Notes: generated from the sequence alone by a model not told the origin. A stretch of DNA of 64,000 nucleotides from Corylus avellana (GCF_901000735.1 NC_081546.1:23721009-23785008), one strand, 5' to 3'; numbered from the stretch's first letter, positions 10,895 through 23,110 are shown. Translations and numbers: made by a program.

Positions 10895-11450
10895 GGCATG
10901 GGAATGAGGCAATTAGATTATTATCAGTGAAATGGACTATCTGTTTTGTTGTTGTCAAGGATATTGTTTACTTACCTATGTTGTCCACGTGGATATATGG
11001 TTATGTCTTCTATGTAACAATTACGTAAAAATCCTGCTTGTTCGTAATTATCAGGTCGGCTGATTACTTTTATGGAACAACTATTTCCATGCATTAGTTT
11101 TATTTGTATGCGGCAATTTATGATTATTTGTACGTTGCTCTTAAGTTTGAAATATTGAACCCTACAATATAATTTGCAGGCATAATTAATTTTATCCGTC
11201 CACTAATACAATCTGGAATTGGTAATTGTGATGACGAAATTTAAAAATGTAATTCAATAACTAACAGTACATGTTTAATGCTTAATGAACAACATTGAAG
11301 CTAACAAGCACATAAAGTCCCAAAATGAATACCCCAAATGTTTTTATATTACAAACATAAAACCAAAAAAACCCGACATATCACTTGATTATAAAATGGG
11401 TATGCGGGAAAAAGGCAAAATGAAGAGATCTGATAAGTTTCAGCTTGTGA
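10895..11450. other. Convergent intergenic space inside the MULE
   Basis: Separates the 3' ends of the GRF gene and the transposase gene. It would hold both polyadenylation regions. No domain-bearing ORF is seen. Confidence 0.55.
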
Positions 11451-12065
11451 TCATTGCGTGGCACTACTTCCACGGCTTCTTAGTACACGTGTAGCCCTAC
11501 GTGTACTACCACGATGTGATGATTCCGCTGTTGCTTCTGCCTGTGGTTCATGTTGGGATCCAAAGGATGCGTTAACAAAAATAATAATTATTTGCAGATA
11601 CCAAAAAAAAAAGAAGAAAAACCGGAAATCAGTGTGAATATTACAAATTAAGCACAAGTATATGAGTTTTTTAAGTACAAAAAAAAACTGCAGACTAATT
11701 TACTAAATTAAATCATCAATTGCAAACATTCAGATATTAGTGGGCAGCTATGGAGTCATCGGGAAATAACAGTTTTGTTAATAAAAAAAAAAAAAATAAG
11801 AGTTTAAAAACTTGAATTTTACCTGTGACTGAGTAGCCCTACGTGTACGCACAGTTGGCTGTGATGACTCGTGGGCTTCTGCCGCTGCCTATGATTCATG
11901 TTGGGATCCAAAAAATGCGTTAAAAAAAAAGGGGGAGGGCGCGGGGGAATCATCGTGAAATAAGAGTTTTCTTAACCACAAAAAAAACTTGAATTTTACC
12001 TGTGCCTGAGTAGCCCGCCGTGTACGTACACTTTGCTGTGATGACCCGGGGACTTCTGCCTCTGC
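11451..12065 (-). repeat. Three tandem copies of a transposase exon with flanking intron
   Basis: Units at 12000-12065, 11823-11888 and 11451-11540 begin with GCAG after an AG acceptor. Two end with CACAG|GTAAAA and the last ends in the stop codon. The encoded peptides share 'SS...TRRAT'. The upstream intron sequence ('ttttttggatccgaacatga') is duplicated too, so whole exon-intron units were copied. The two inner exons are both exactly 66 nt and phase 0. Confidence 0.88.
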
Positions 12066-15000
12066 CTGTGGTTCATGTTCGGATCCAAAAAATGTGTTAA
12101 AACAAAAAAAAAAAAAATGAGACAAATGCTTATTCACCATATGTAAACTTGATAGAACATTCAGATATCATGATTCTCGCTTATAGATGGACATCAAGTA
12201 AATAAGTCAACATCTATTTCCTACAACATAAGCATCAAGTTTAACTCAACAGTAAAGCTGTCTAGAATATACCCATGTAAGTAACTCAAAATACAGCAAC
12301 CTTAGTAACCCAATGAGCATGTTTAAAAAACTAAAAAATATTTTCTAATTCTAATAGCCAAAACAACCCTTTATTTCAAGTAATTTCTATTCCACATGTA
12401 GCTTCCATAGCTTCATCTATGTACCACAACAAACCAATATAACCAAGCATTCTTAAGATACACCCTTCAACAACCAATAACAAGAATTATTTTTCATCTT
12501 CACAATCCAACTTGTAATAATTTATCCAATCAAGTAACAACACTTCATCACTCACAAAACAATAAGAGATATCATGCCTTAATCAAGGGAAACATCCTCA
12601 AACCACCAAACAATTCAATCAAAACACCCATTTTCCATCGAAAACTCCACCAGAAATAACCCCAGAAATCCGTTACTTTCGCTTTTTCAGTTTCAGCCAA
12701 TGTCTACAAATATCCAAGAAATCAACCCACAAATTTGTGTTCAACTCTCCCCAATCGGTATGGACCAAGAACTAAAACTTCATTTTAGCCATAAAACAAA
12801 AATCGGAAACCAACCCAAAACTAAACCATAATCTGTTAAACACAAATCAGAACATCAAAACAATGTCCATAAATTTCAGCATGAGAACATTCCACTAAAT
12901 TTGGCCAAAACAACAACTAAATCAGTTCCATTGCCAAACCAAAAACTTACAAAAATCTACACAAAATTTCCAACACCCAATCAGAATCAGAGAGACAATC
13001 CAATAAGATCTACCTACAAAATTTAATAATTATTATATTACTTGTACAATAATAATTAAGTTAACAAATTTTGGAATATGAACCTTATGTTGTAAAATGT
13101 ATTTGTTTTACCTGTGCTTGAGCAGCATCTTTTTTCGGCTTATATTTCTTCGATTTCCACCTCTTCCGGTCCGGGTTCAAAGGTAAATGACAACCTTTAT
13201 AATTATGCCCTAAACCCCCACAATTTCCACATTTAACGATATATCCACTACGGGTTAGCTTGTAGGGGTTAGTCGGCTCATCTACATCTTTTCGCCTACT
13301 AATCTTTGGTCGACCAGGAGCCCTTCTAATGATAGGTGGCTGGATTTCATCGCATGGATCATCAGCTGGCCATGTCTGTGGACCTTCCATGCCATACACT
13401 CGAGCTGCATATCCTTGCATATACTTGTCCATCTTGTAATAATCATCCAAATAATCCTCTGGTTTTTGTTTATGCATGTAAATTGCAGCACAAGCATGTG
13501 AGCAAGGGATCTCACTCACCTGCCATCTTCCACATGTGCATGTGAGATGATCTAACCGGACTAAACGCCGTGGCTCGTATATGTGCTCGATCTCAAACTC
13601 CAACTCATTCTGCCACCGACTAATACAATTCCTTGCATCGCTTTTTGACCTCTCCAATTTTTTTTGGATCTTTGGGCATATTGTGTAGTGCGTCGACCGG
13701 ATTCCATTCCTTTTCTGCTGGAAGCGTGCCATTATTTGCAGACGAATTTCTTCAAGCATAGTCAGTATAGGCTTAATCCTAGCTTCCTTAATCCACGCGT
13801 TAAAGCTCTCAGCCAAGTTGTTTAATAACATATCACTTTTGGTTTGGCAGTTGAAAGCATGTCTGGACTATGATGCTTTAGGTACACCACTAAGGTAATC
13901 GTGTGCACCTTTCTCCATTGACATTATATTCCGCATGTGATGGTCAAACGCATAAACATTGGAGGCACGTGCAGCCCCCCACAACTCATCCTTCATAGCT
14001 TTCCCTGTGTAGCCTTTCGCTTTGAGGTTCGCATGTAGGTGCCGAACACAAAAGCGATGCTCAGCGTGTGGCAACACAGCCTCAACCGCAATTCCAAGCA
14101 CCTACACACATAAATTTATGTTAAATTATATGTAATAACATAAAGGAATAAAATAATACAATAAGAACATAAATAGTATTTTACACCAAATACCTTCTGT
14201 CTGTCAGACATTATAGTCCAACCAAGTCTGCCATCTGGCCCGCATAAGTCCTCAAATAAAATGGCAATAAACCACTGCCATGAATCTCTTGTCTGTGCCT
14301 CGGCCACAGCAATTGCAATGGGGAACATATCGTCGTTGCCATCCTTGCCTATGGCACACAACAATTGCCCCCCATAGTCCCCCTTCAGATGACAAGCATC
14401 TAAACAAATTATGGGCCGACACCCATGTATGAACCCCTTCTTGCATGCATCAAGACAAATATACATCCTCTGAAAGAATGCTCCATCTCTGTGTACAAAC
14501 GCACTACTACCAGGGTTGGTGCTGAGTATTGCCATTGCATATCGCCGTGTGAGGCGATATTGCTTAGAGTGCCTACCAAAAACTTGATGTAATGCCTCCT
14601 TCTTCGCTCTATAGCAACGATCAATAGGAACATCGACGTTAAGGTCTCTCTTCCCCCTCTGTTTCAATGCATATGGTGTCCACGTGGGGTCATCCTTGAA
14701 GTCCCTCTTATAAGTACGAACAAGATACTCAACATCGCATCTGGAGTTTTCGTATTGATTACCACAAATATGAACCGGGTAGTACGTCTTAATTTGAAAA
14801 CAAGTCCTGGTAGCATCAGTAGAGGCATGAATCCTCCATGAGCAATGCCCTAATTTACAGACTGCACTCACCCTACTCGTGTCATTGTGCTTGTAGTTGT
14901 AATCAAACCCTTTCTGCACAGCATGCGTCTTCAGTGCCTTCTTGAATGAACCTGAATCTGCAAATTGATCCCCAAGCTCAAACGTCACTGGAATCTTCAA

Positions 15001-16445
15001 GTCATGCTTCAGATTGAACTGTCTATACCGCTTCCTTTTTTTTCCACCCTCGCCAGCGTCACTTTCTTGCAAACTTGCAAGACCATCACTTTCATCATCA
15101 GATTCCTCATCCCCCAAATCGGCTCCTTTCTCACCTATGTTAATGTCAACTTTTTCCCACCATTTGGACGTCCCATCCTTCTCTTTTCTGACACCATCAG
15201 CATCATAGAAAAGGTCCTCATCCTCGCCATCAGTTGCTTCGAAGTCAGTCAACAGCTCCTTGATAACTTCATCAATATCCTCTTCCACTTTCTTCTTCCG
15301 TGGCCTACCACCACGTCCTTTTTTTTTTGTACCAGTTTCGGGCACGGTGTCTGCACCAACATTCGGATTGTCTTCCTCGTCCTGCAAAACCGGTTGAGCA
15401 ACCCGTCTCCTTCTTCTTCTGCGTACTGAAAAAATATATACAAAAATTAAAATAAAAAACCAAAAACAAAAGAATCAACTAATTAAAAACCATAAATAAT
15501 CATGACAACATAAAGTTAGTTGCTGGTGAATATTATTTCTAAAAAAATAAATAAAATAAGAATCCAACTCAATTTCAGTTTGTATGTACCTCCTCGGCTG
15601 GTGGTCGGTTCCCCGCTTGGTTTCTTGGATGGCGTAATAGAACGGGCAGCCTTAGTTTTAACTCGTGGGCTTTTGAAATGTCTTGATTGAGAATTTCCAC
15701 CTTCTCCACCTTGACCTTGTACATCTCCATCTTGGCGTGCAGCATTAGGTATGTCCTCCATCCCTAAAAGAAACAATCAAATTTGTTGTTAGTCATTCGG
15801 GAAGGGAAGGCTAAGTGTTGTCATGATATATTATTTGAAAAACAATTAAGTTAACAAATAAGAAATAAGTATACTACCTTCAGCCCTAGGTATTTCATCC
15901 ACCCTGTCACCTTCTCCATCTCCGTCATGAAGGGGAGGACTAGGTATCTCACCCACCCCGCCACCACCTTCTGCATCTACATCATGACGGGGAGCCGTAG
16001 GTATCTCACCCACCCCACCACCACCTTCTCCATCTCCATCATGCCGAGCAGTGCTAGGTATCTCACCCACCCCGCCACCACCTTCTCCATGTTGTCTTTC
16101 AACAGCTTCAAGAAATAAATGCTCCTCTACCATTATAGCACTGTCCACCATATGCTCAACATATAAATGAACATCTTGTGATCTGTACTCAACCATAATA
16201 TTTACAAAATCTACAACGTCTGCATCACTATTTAAAGATATCACTTGAGTATGTGGACTATCACCGACATTATACCAACATCTAAAGTCGCTCATGTATC
16301 CTAAGTCACGAACCAACTCTTTCACTTCCCACATACTAAAATAGTCAACATCATAGCCTTTCACTTCATGGACGTCGCCACCAATGTATTTAAATGGGGT
16401 ATGGGTCATTGTCCCACCGTGGTGCATGATTATATTGACAGCCAT
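11451..16445 (-). CDS. MULE transposase (MURA-like): PB1-like, Mutator DNA-binding, MULE, SWIM and CCHC parts; one in-frame TAG
   Basis: Seven coding exons join in phase: 15878-16445, 15590-15763, 14194-15425, 13112-14101, 12000-12065, 11823-11888 and 11451-11540, for 1,061 codons. The ATG at 16445 begins 'MAVNIIMHHGGT', the usual opening of the PB1-like N-terminus of plant MULE transposases. Next come Gly/Asp-rich repeats with the core 'GGGGVGEIP', a basic AT-hook-like 'GRGGRPRKK', and the Mutator DNA-binding region. The catalytic core shows 'CLDACHLKGDYGG', 'MSDRQK', 'HRFCVRHLHANLK' and 'NNLAESFNAW', consistent with the DDE residues and C/H motif. The SWIM finger 'CTCGRWQVSEIPCSHACA' and a CX2CX4HX4C knuckle follow. 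The C-terminus is three near-repeated small exons. TAG at 13870-13868 (codon 736) replaces a Trp codon, so the protein would stop before the last catalytic Glu unless read through. A non-coding 5' exon further upstream is likely. Confidence 0.9.
12066..13111 (-). other. Intron 4 of the transposase gene
   Basis: A 1,046-bp AT-rich intron between the CCHC-knuckle exon and the first duplicated C-terminal exon. No ORF with a domain. Confidence 0.7.
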
Positions 16446-18177
16446 ATCTGTAAACATATAAAAAAGTGTAAGAAAAATATAAAAGAGTGTAAGAAAAAAT
16501 GTTTGTCCATACAAGAAAACACAAAAACAATAATATCTATCTATTGCATGAAATAGATTACGTGCATGTTTTGGACTCAAGATGCCCAACTTAAGCTGAT
16601 ACATGTCCATCATGATTGCTAAATATTAAGAGAATGCGATATTTACATGATGTAAAAGAGCGTTTACAATAGACTATTTAAATAAAAGTTAAATTAGAGA
16701 AGAAAAATTTATTTTATCAAATTTAAAGAGCCACTTTTAAAATGAGACAAATTTCTTCCAAACTAATTGGGAGGAAATTTCATTCAACCTATTCTAACTT
16801 AACTTTTTCTCATTTAGTGTCTAAGAGCATCTCCATCAATAATAGTCCGAATACCTACCGAAAAATTACACTATCTACTTTAGCTACTACTTTTTCTCTA
16901 TGATCTCTCCAACAAATTATCTATTTCTTTCACTACTTGCATTTAAATATTATTTCTCATTCTTATATCTTTGCATTTAAATGTTATATTCTTTTTTTTT
17001 TAAGTATACGTTGACATTGAAGTCATTAAATTATTCTTCCCAAATATTATATTGAAAAATATGGAATCAATTTCAAGTATTCAATTGCCATTGAAATCAT
17101 GAAGTTATTCTCAAGCATTTAAAAATAAAAAATAAAAACGTGTAATCAATAGAGGACCATGTAAACTAGCAAATACAAAGCCATGAGTGTGATCAACAAT
17201 AAGTATCAGAAAAACAAAGCAACATAAAACAACCGACCAAAGCAAAAAAAATGAAACTAAATGGAAATATCTAAAAAAAAAAAGGAATACAAGAGAAACA
17301 GGAATATCAATAAACAAAGGAACCCATTGATTTTTTGTCCATTGTTTATTATCTAGTGCGTGAAAACATTTCACTGTTCACACTAGGTGAAAAATCTGCA
17401 ACTTAGCTATTCGGTTGGAAACCAAAAATGACTCAAAATAGTCAAATCTGACTATTTTAAGTCATTTGGCTACTCTTTTGGAGATGCTTTAAATAGGCTG
17501 ATTAGTTTATTCACTATTCACACTATAAACTTTGGTTATTATTTGTTCTCTCTCACTTTCTTTATTTTACTCTCACTCTCTCCTCATCTTTTTTTTACTT
17601 TTTCTCACACAAAATAATATTTAAAGAAAGTAAATAGTATAACATGCAAGGTATTTTTTTCTTTGGCTCCAAACCGATAGAGATGCGATAACATGCAAGG
17701 TATGGAGATGTAAGCAAAAAAGTTTGTCGGTGTAAGCTCATGAAAAACAATTTCGATATATAAGTTAGTAGAAAAGAAAAGACGTAAATAATGTACAATA
17801 GGAATGTACGGTTGTAGGTATTTCCCTCATAATCGAAATTGCAACCAATTTAAGCGGTTATTCATTTTTAAATAACCGCAACCATAACCGATATGCCGAT
17901 TAGCGGTTAATTGTAAATGATACAACGTTAATCATAATCTAATCCATAAAGTTCTTTCACTTTTTCCATTGCAATTAGAGTAACCATTCAAAATTACTGA
18001 ACTTCACCAAATGTTGAGAGAAAAATTGAGTGAGCTAAAGCTTTTTTTCTGTTTTTTAACAGTATATTGGGCAAGTTGAGTTGTACATTAAATGGAAGGA
18101 AATTAAGCCCCACATAAAAAAATTGGTAGAATCCCTTCTGCCTAACACGACAAAATCAGTCTCTTTCCAGGACCATA
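16446..18177 (-). other. Upstream region of the transposase inside the MULE
   Basis: Runs from the AG acceptor just before the ATG (a leader intron is likely, since TTTACAG sits at the boundary) to the right TIR. It contains the nested element at 16825-17489 and otherwise AT-rich sequence. No further coding exon is recognised. Confidence 0.5.
16825..17489. mobile_element. Nested TIR element with TAA target duplication (PIF/Harbinger-like MITE)
   Basis: Left end TAA|GAGCATCTCCAT and right end GGAGATGCTT|TAA give inverted termini around AAGCATCTCC and a 3-bp TAA duplication. It is 665 bp, AT-rich and non-coding. It lies upstream of the MULE transposase, so it inserted after the MULE formed and may have separated the TIR promoter from the gene. 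Confidence 0.6.
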
Positions 18178-18952
18178 CAGTGCACACGAAAAAAACCAGT
18201 CTCTTTCCAGGACCACAACCAAGGTGGACCACACCCACTGCCAATCAACAATAATATTGGCTCAAAAGTGGAATATTCGACAGATGTTGGACAAAAATTG
18301 GTTGGGGATGGGGTTTCGACCAAAATCTTCCAACACAACAAGAAAATTCAAAACACAACTATTAAAAGCTTCCATTTCAGTCAATCAACAAAACCCATAG
18401 AGAAATTTCGGAAAATACCTTCGTCGAAACCGGATTTTTCCGATTCAAAATATTGTGAATCGACGGAAACCTAGCCGGAAAAGTGACGCCGAAATTGATG
18501 GTCCAAACGGTGGGTACTGTCGCCGGTGGCCTCTGTCGCCGGTGGGTTCCGTCTCCGGTGGTTCTGTCACCGGCGGAGTCTGGGTCGGTGGCGTCTGCTG
18601 CGTCGGTGGCTCGCCGCTGCTTCTATCGGGTGGGTTTCGTATGGTCCGTATGGTCCGAATGGGTTTCGAAAATAAACCCCTCAAGTTATATAAAACGCAC
18701 CGTTTTGGATGGTCCAAAACGGTGAGTTTTATATCCTACGTGTCCAATGTGAACACGTAGGATACAAAAATTCCACGTAGGTGGACTTAAGTGAAACGGT
18801 TCGTTTCATTCAAATAACGGCAGTTACCAAAATTTAACGGTATGGAGTTTTTAGTAATTTCGAGTGACCCAAGGAGTAAATTTTCGAAAAAAAAAACCCA
18901 GGGAGTTTTTAAAAAAGGCGCGTTTACCTAAGGATTTTATATACAATTTCCC
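18178..18952 (-). repeat. Right terminal inverted repeat of the MULE
   Basis: 775 bp, the inverse copy of 8708-9483. At its inner edge the phrase 'ccagtctctttccaggacca' is duplicated (about 18160 and 18197), which the left copy lacks. Minus-strand transcription of the transposase would start inside or next to this repeat. Confidence 0.93.
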
Positions 18953-19499
18953 TTTTTTTTAATTGAAAGGGGAAAGGGGAAAAGGATTGCAAAGGGGGTC
19001 TCTCCCACTCTTTAACCTAAGTGAGCATAGAAAATGGGAAAAAGCGGGAATACTTTAACAATAAAATACTTTATGTTTATCCTTGTTTTTAATAATAAAA
19101 TAACCAACTGTTGTAATATATGCAAGTTTATATATATATATATATATATACGTACGTACTTTATGTAAATACTTTATGTTTAGAAAACAATTCAACTATA
19201 CGTACATGTTGTTGAAAAACCTTTTCCACCAAGTTTACGGATCAAGAGACAAGTTTTTTTGCAAGCTAGCTTTATATTAATATATTGATCGATCAGGACA
19301 AATGGAGCTTAATTGGACTAATCATTTATTGTTAACTTTCATATACCAAAATCAACCACCAATACCCAACAGGAATTTCTCAACACACCAACATCACAAA
19401 TATTTAAGCAAAGCATTGACACCACCCACAAAATCACAAACTAAAAGCATCACATTTTAAAGTATTAATTAAATAATTACATTCGTCTATTCATGTGAA

Positions 19500-19575
19500 G
19501 AACAAGTAGTTATTTAACATAGTATTAGAGTTAAATATCATGAGTTCTAACTTTGACTTAATCAATTTACCTCTA
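19500..19575 (+). mobile_element. Possible tRNA-like SINE fragment
   Basis: 'aacatagtattagagttaaa' followed by 'atgagttctaactttgact' resembles a degenerate initiator-Met-tRNA-like SINE head. A similar stretch occurs in copy B at about 29985-30035 ('aacatggtattacaacc'). Low confidence. Confidence 0.3.
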
Positions 19576-19599
19576 TTTTAATTAAATATTAAATGATTA

Positions 19600-19860
19600 A
19601 GGGCCTGTTTGAGATTATGATTTCAACAAATGCGATTTAAAATAGTGATTTGAAAATGTGATTTTTAAAAATGCATAAGCGTTTGGTAAAATCGCGTGGC
19701 CTTTCACCTTAAAAATTGTGTATTTTCAAAAAAGCACATCCTTACGTTCGATTTGAAAACACAAACAAATTTCAAAATGTAATCTCAAATAATTAATTTT
19801 CTGCAATTTGGTTTAAAACCACACTTTTTGTATATGAAATTACAATGGCAAGCGCACCCT
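19600..19860. repeat. Copy of the 'tttgagattgcgatttt' dispersed repeat
   Basis: 'gggcctgtttgagattatga', 'aaatgcataagcgtttggta' and 'gtttaaaaccacactttttg' recur near 62.6-63.4 kb. AT-rich, non-coding, class unknown. Confidence 0.5.
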
Positions 19861-22588
19861 AATTTCATCTCTTTCTATGGAAAAGTAGTGATTCAATTCA
19901 CTTGATTATTTGATTAAAATATTTCACGCGTTAGGCCTTACCTATTAAAAAGAAATTTGAGTCCACACGTGAGGAATAATGTAAAAACATTGATTAAATT
20001 CATCTCTTTCTATTAGCTTAAACTAGTTATGATTTAATGTTACGTGAATGATTTTTGTTAACACGTAATATGTGGATAGATTTTAGGTTATGAGGAACCT
20101 AAACCTTTTAGATTTTGAGAAACCCTAAAATCATTTTTCAAACACAATGGTTAGGATTAACTTTCTGATTCCTCTTTATTAATTGATCACCTTTTTTAAG
20201 TAGAGGACTCAACTAGTACATGAATTAAAATAGAAGACTTGGACATAAACTCGAACTCTAACATGGAGATAAACTCCTACAATTGCTTAAAGGTAAACTC
20301 CTAACCTTATTATGAGATAAACTATAAACTCCTACTTCTAATAAACTAAGGAAATAGAGACTTATTATTGCCATAAAACACTACACCGTAGTGCTACATA
20401 CTCAAACTCTTAATTAAAATAGATAATTGTTGACATGACATATCCCACGTCATGTATTATCATAACATTTAATATTGTTGATTTTTGCTTAGAATTTCAT
20501 AAATTGAAGCCAAAGTTGTTGTGGAGCTTATGCGGTAGACTTTATTCGCTATTAATTAAGGATCCCAGTAGTGATCAATTAATATATTAGGAGATCTTAT
20601 AATTATAATACAAAAATGCTTTAAAAAAAAAAAAGATTATGAAGTTAATTTATATATATTTGGTTACTATTTTGTATTCTCTATATTACGGCCTTTTTTC
20701 TATTTTTTATTTAGCTTAGGTTTTCTTGTTCCAAACTTCTTAATCTCTCTGCAATTCCGCTCTCCTCTCTTTCCTCATATTTTATATTTTATATAAAATT
20801 TTACACAGAAAATAAAAGAACACAACCCTAGACAGTAGACACGACGACAAGTCGGCAACGCACGACGTTGTGTTTGTTTGCCATGGTCCACCTTGTCGCG
20901 CGAAGCACAAAGATTTTCTTCTCTTTTCTCGGAACGCATGACGTTGTAGGGAAAAGGTTGGTTTTCCTTATTTTCTATATATTTTGTCAGTTTTTCATTA
21001 TTTCGTTAATTTCTATAGTGAGTTTTTTCTTTCCATGAACTTGTTTCTTAATATTAGTGATGATGTTATATTAAAATTCATGAACTTGTTTCTCTCTTGT
21101 ACGTTGCTGGTTTACAAAGCTTTCAACTTTATGGAGCACAAAATTGACCGGCTATCCGAGTTGCCGAAACCTATTGTAGAGCACATTCTATCATTTATCC
21201 GGTTGAAACAAATACTTCAACTTACTATATTATCCAAGACATGGCAAAACATCTGGACTTTATTCCCTATTCTGAAACTTGAAGAAAGCTTGGTTTTGTC
21301 AGGTCCGTACAACAAGAAGTTCAATTATTTTGTGGAGAGAACTTTACTAAGTCGTTGTAGGCAAAATATAAGCATACAAAGATTTGAGATTAGAATATTG
21401 GACAATATTGACAAGGAATGGTATTGTGCTTGTGTGAACCGTTAGATTGGCTATGCAATTGAAAGCAACGTCAAAGAGTTGAATATCTTTGCATCGCCTA
21501 AAAATTACTATAAGGTGCCTGAGAGTGTTTTAGTAGCAAAATCAATAACTGGGTTGACTTTGTGGGGTTGTAACTTAGAGTCATTTCGGAGTCATGATAT
21601 TAACTTATCCTCCTTGAAAAAGTTGGTTTTGGGTGAAGTTTATAATGTGAATGACCAAATCATCCAAACCCTAATTGCCGGCTCTCCTGTAGTAGAAGAG
21701 ATAAAATTTGCACGATGTGATGGATTGAGAAATATACACGTGTCAGGTCTTCCTAAACTGATGAACATTGCAGTGGCATATAATGAAGAACTTGATAGCA
21801 TTGAGATTGAAGCATCAAATCTTGAATCTCTACTTATTGAGCTTTGCAAACCATGTCAAATCAACCTACTCGCATGTGAAAATCTAAAGAAGTTAGAGTT
21901 ATATTCAGCCACCGTGACAGATGAATGGTTGCACGACGTTCTTTCTAAACATCTACACATTGAGAGCTTAATCCTACTTCGTTGTGATATGTTGAAAAGG
22001 ATTAAAATTTCAAGTGATCGTATGAAGAGTTTGACCTTTTATCGTTGTAGTGAGCTACTTGAAGTTACCATTGTTACTCCTAACTTACATAGCCTCGAGT
22101 ATTATGGTGATGTTATATCATTTTCTTCCACCACTTCAACTCTATCGGAAGTCAGACTACGATTTTTGAATGGTAGTTTTGATTGGATCTACAATGTCGA
22201 AAATATTGAATTTCTCACAAAGTTAAATCATCTGAAACAATTGACTTGGAGAGCTCATTATGCCAAGGTATTCTAGCTTCTTTTATTTGATAGTTCCTTA
22301 GTCTTTGTTACTTTGTACATCTATCATTAACATATATAATAAAAATCTAACATGGTTTTGTTTACTTTTTGTGAAGAGTGTGATTACTCCAAAAAAAATG
22401 AGAAAAGGCCGATCATCTCCATTATATAATGTCAAGCAATTGAAGCTAGAAGCAACTTTTACACCTACGAGATATGAAATCAACAAACTTGTGAATGCAT
22501 TGTTGTGGATTTCTCCTCTTGTTGAGAATCTCTCTATAGAATGGCAAGATGAGGCCACATCTAAATTCATAAATATATCTTTCAAGGT

Positions 22589-22590
22589 AT

Positions 22591-22625
<35 letters not shown>
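22589..22625. repeat. (TA)n microsatellite in intron 2 of F-box gene 1
   Basis: About 17 TA units directly after the exon 2 donor. Copy B has only a short remnant at the same place. Confidence 0.9.
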
Positions 22626-22629
<4 letters not shown>

Positions 22630-22974
22630 GATCCTTTTGTAAAGATTTTTGGTGTATTAATATTTGGAAAGTCTCCTGTCAAATTGTGCATGAGTTATTA
22701 TTACTTTATTCTATTTTTTCATGATAAAATCTCGTAATTTTTATCACCAAAATTGATCAATCTTGATTCACTATATTTCTCCAATTTCCAGCCAAGCACC
22801 ATCTTCATGAATAATCTTGTTTGGCTCTTCCATTTTTCTTTTGGCTTCCTAAGTTTTCAAAATCCAAATCAGGTACTATAGGCTATGATCATAATATACT
22901 TTGTTGTTTGCATTGCATCTACAATATAATGGTTCCTCCATTTAATTTTAACTATTATGACTTGAGTATAAATT

Positions 22975-23110
22975 ATTGGGAAAACTTCATAAAACCCCAT
23001 TGAACTTCCATTCGGTTTGACATTACCCCTTCAAAGTTTAAAAACTCTCAATTTAGAGTATCGAACTTTTAATTTCTTTCGGTTACCGAATTCTATTAGG
23101 ATTTTCCATT
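22975..23110. repeat. Dispersed repeat copy 3 in intron 2 of F-box gene 1
   Basis: 'attgggaaaacttcataaaa', 'cattgaacttccattcggtt' and 'aaaactctcaatttaga' match the family at 4250 and 8325. It is absent from the intron of F-box gene 3, so it was inserted after the duplication or lost from the other copy. Confidence 0.5.

Larger units (their letters stand above)
8708..18952 (-). mobile_element. Mutator-like transposable element (MULE) with two convergent genes, about 10.2 kb
   Basis: The ends read GGGAAATTGTATATAAAATC inward on both sides. The terminal inverted repeats (TIRs) run 8708-9483 and 18178-18952. Inside are a Mutator-type transposase gene (minus strand, 11451-16445) and a GRF-zinc-finger gene (plus strand, 10289-10894), facing each other tail to tail. 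MULEs normally leave a 9-bp target duplication. The flanks here (TAATATCAA on the left, TTTTTTTTA on the right) do not match, so the duplication has decayed, or I have misplaced the ends by a base or two, or the element was rearranged. A smaller element is nested at 16825-17489. The TIRs are still highly similar, which suggests a fairly recent insertion. Confidence 0.93.
18953..20980. other. Intergenic region between the MULE and F-box gene 1
   Basis: Contains the start of a segmental duplication (from about 19040, matched at 28470), a (TA)n run near 19131-19150, a copy of the 'gcgattt' repeat at 19600-19860 and a tRNA-like SINE fragment near 19500. From about 20820 it is the promoter and leader of F-box gene 1. 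No other gene is seen. Confidence 0.6.

Noticed and set aside
8699..18961. A 9-bp target duplication for the large MULE
   Set aside because: The flanking 9-mers TAATATCAA and TTTTTTTTA do not match, and shifting the ends by one or two bases does not help. The element is supported by its TIRs and transposase instead.
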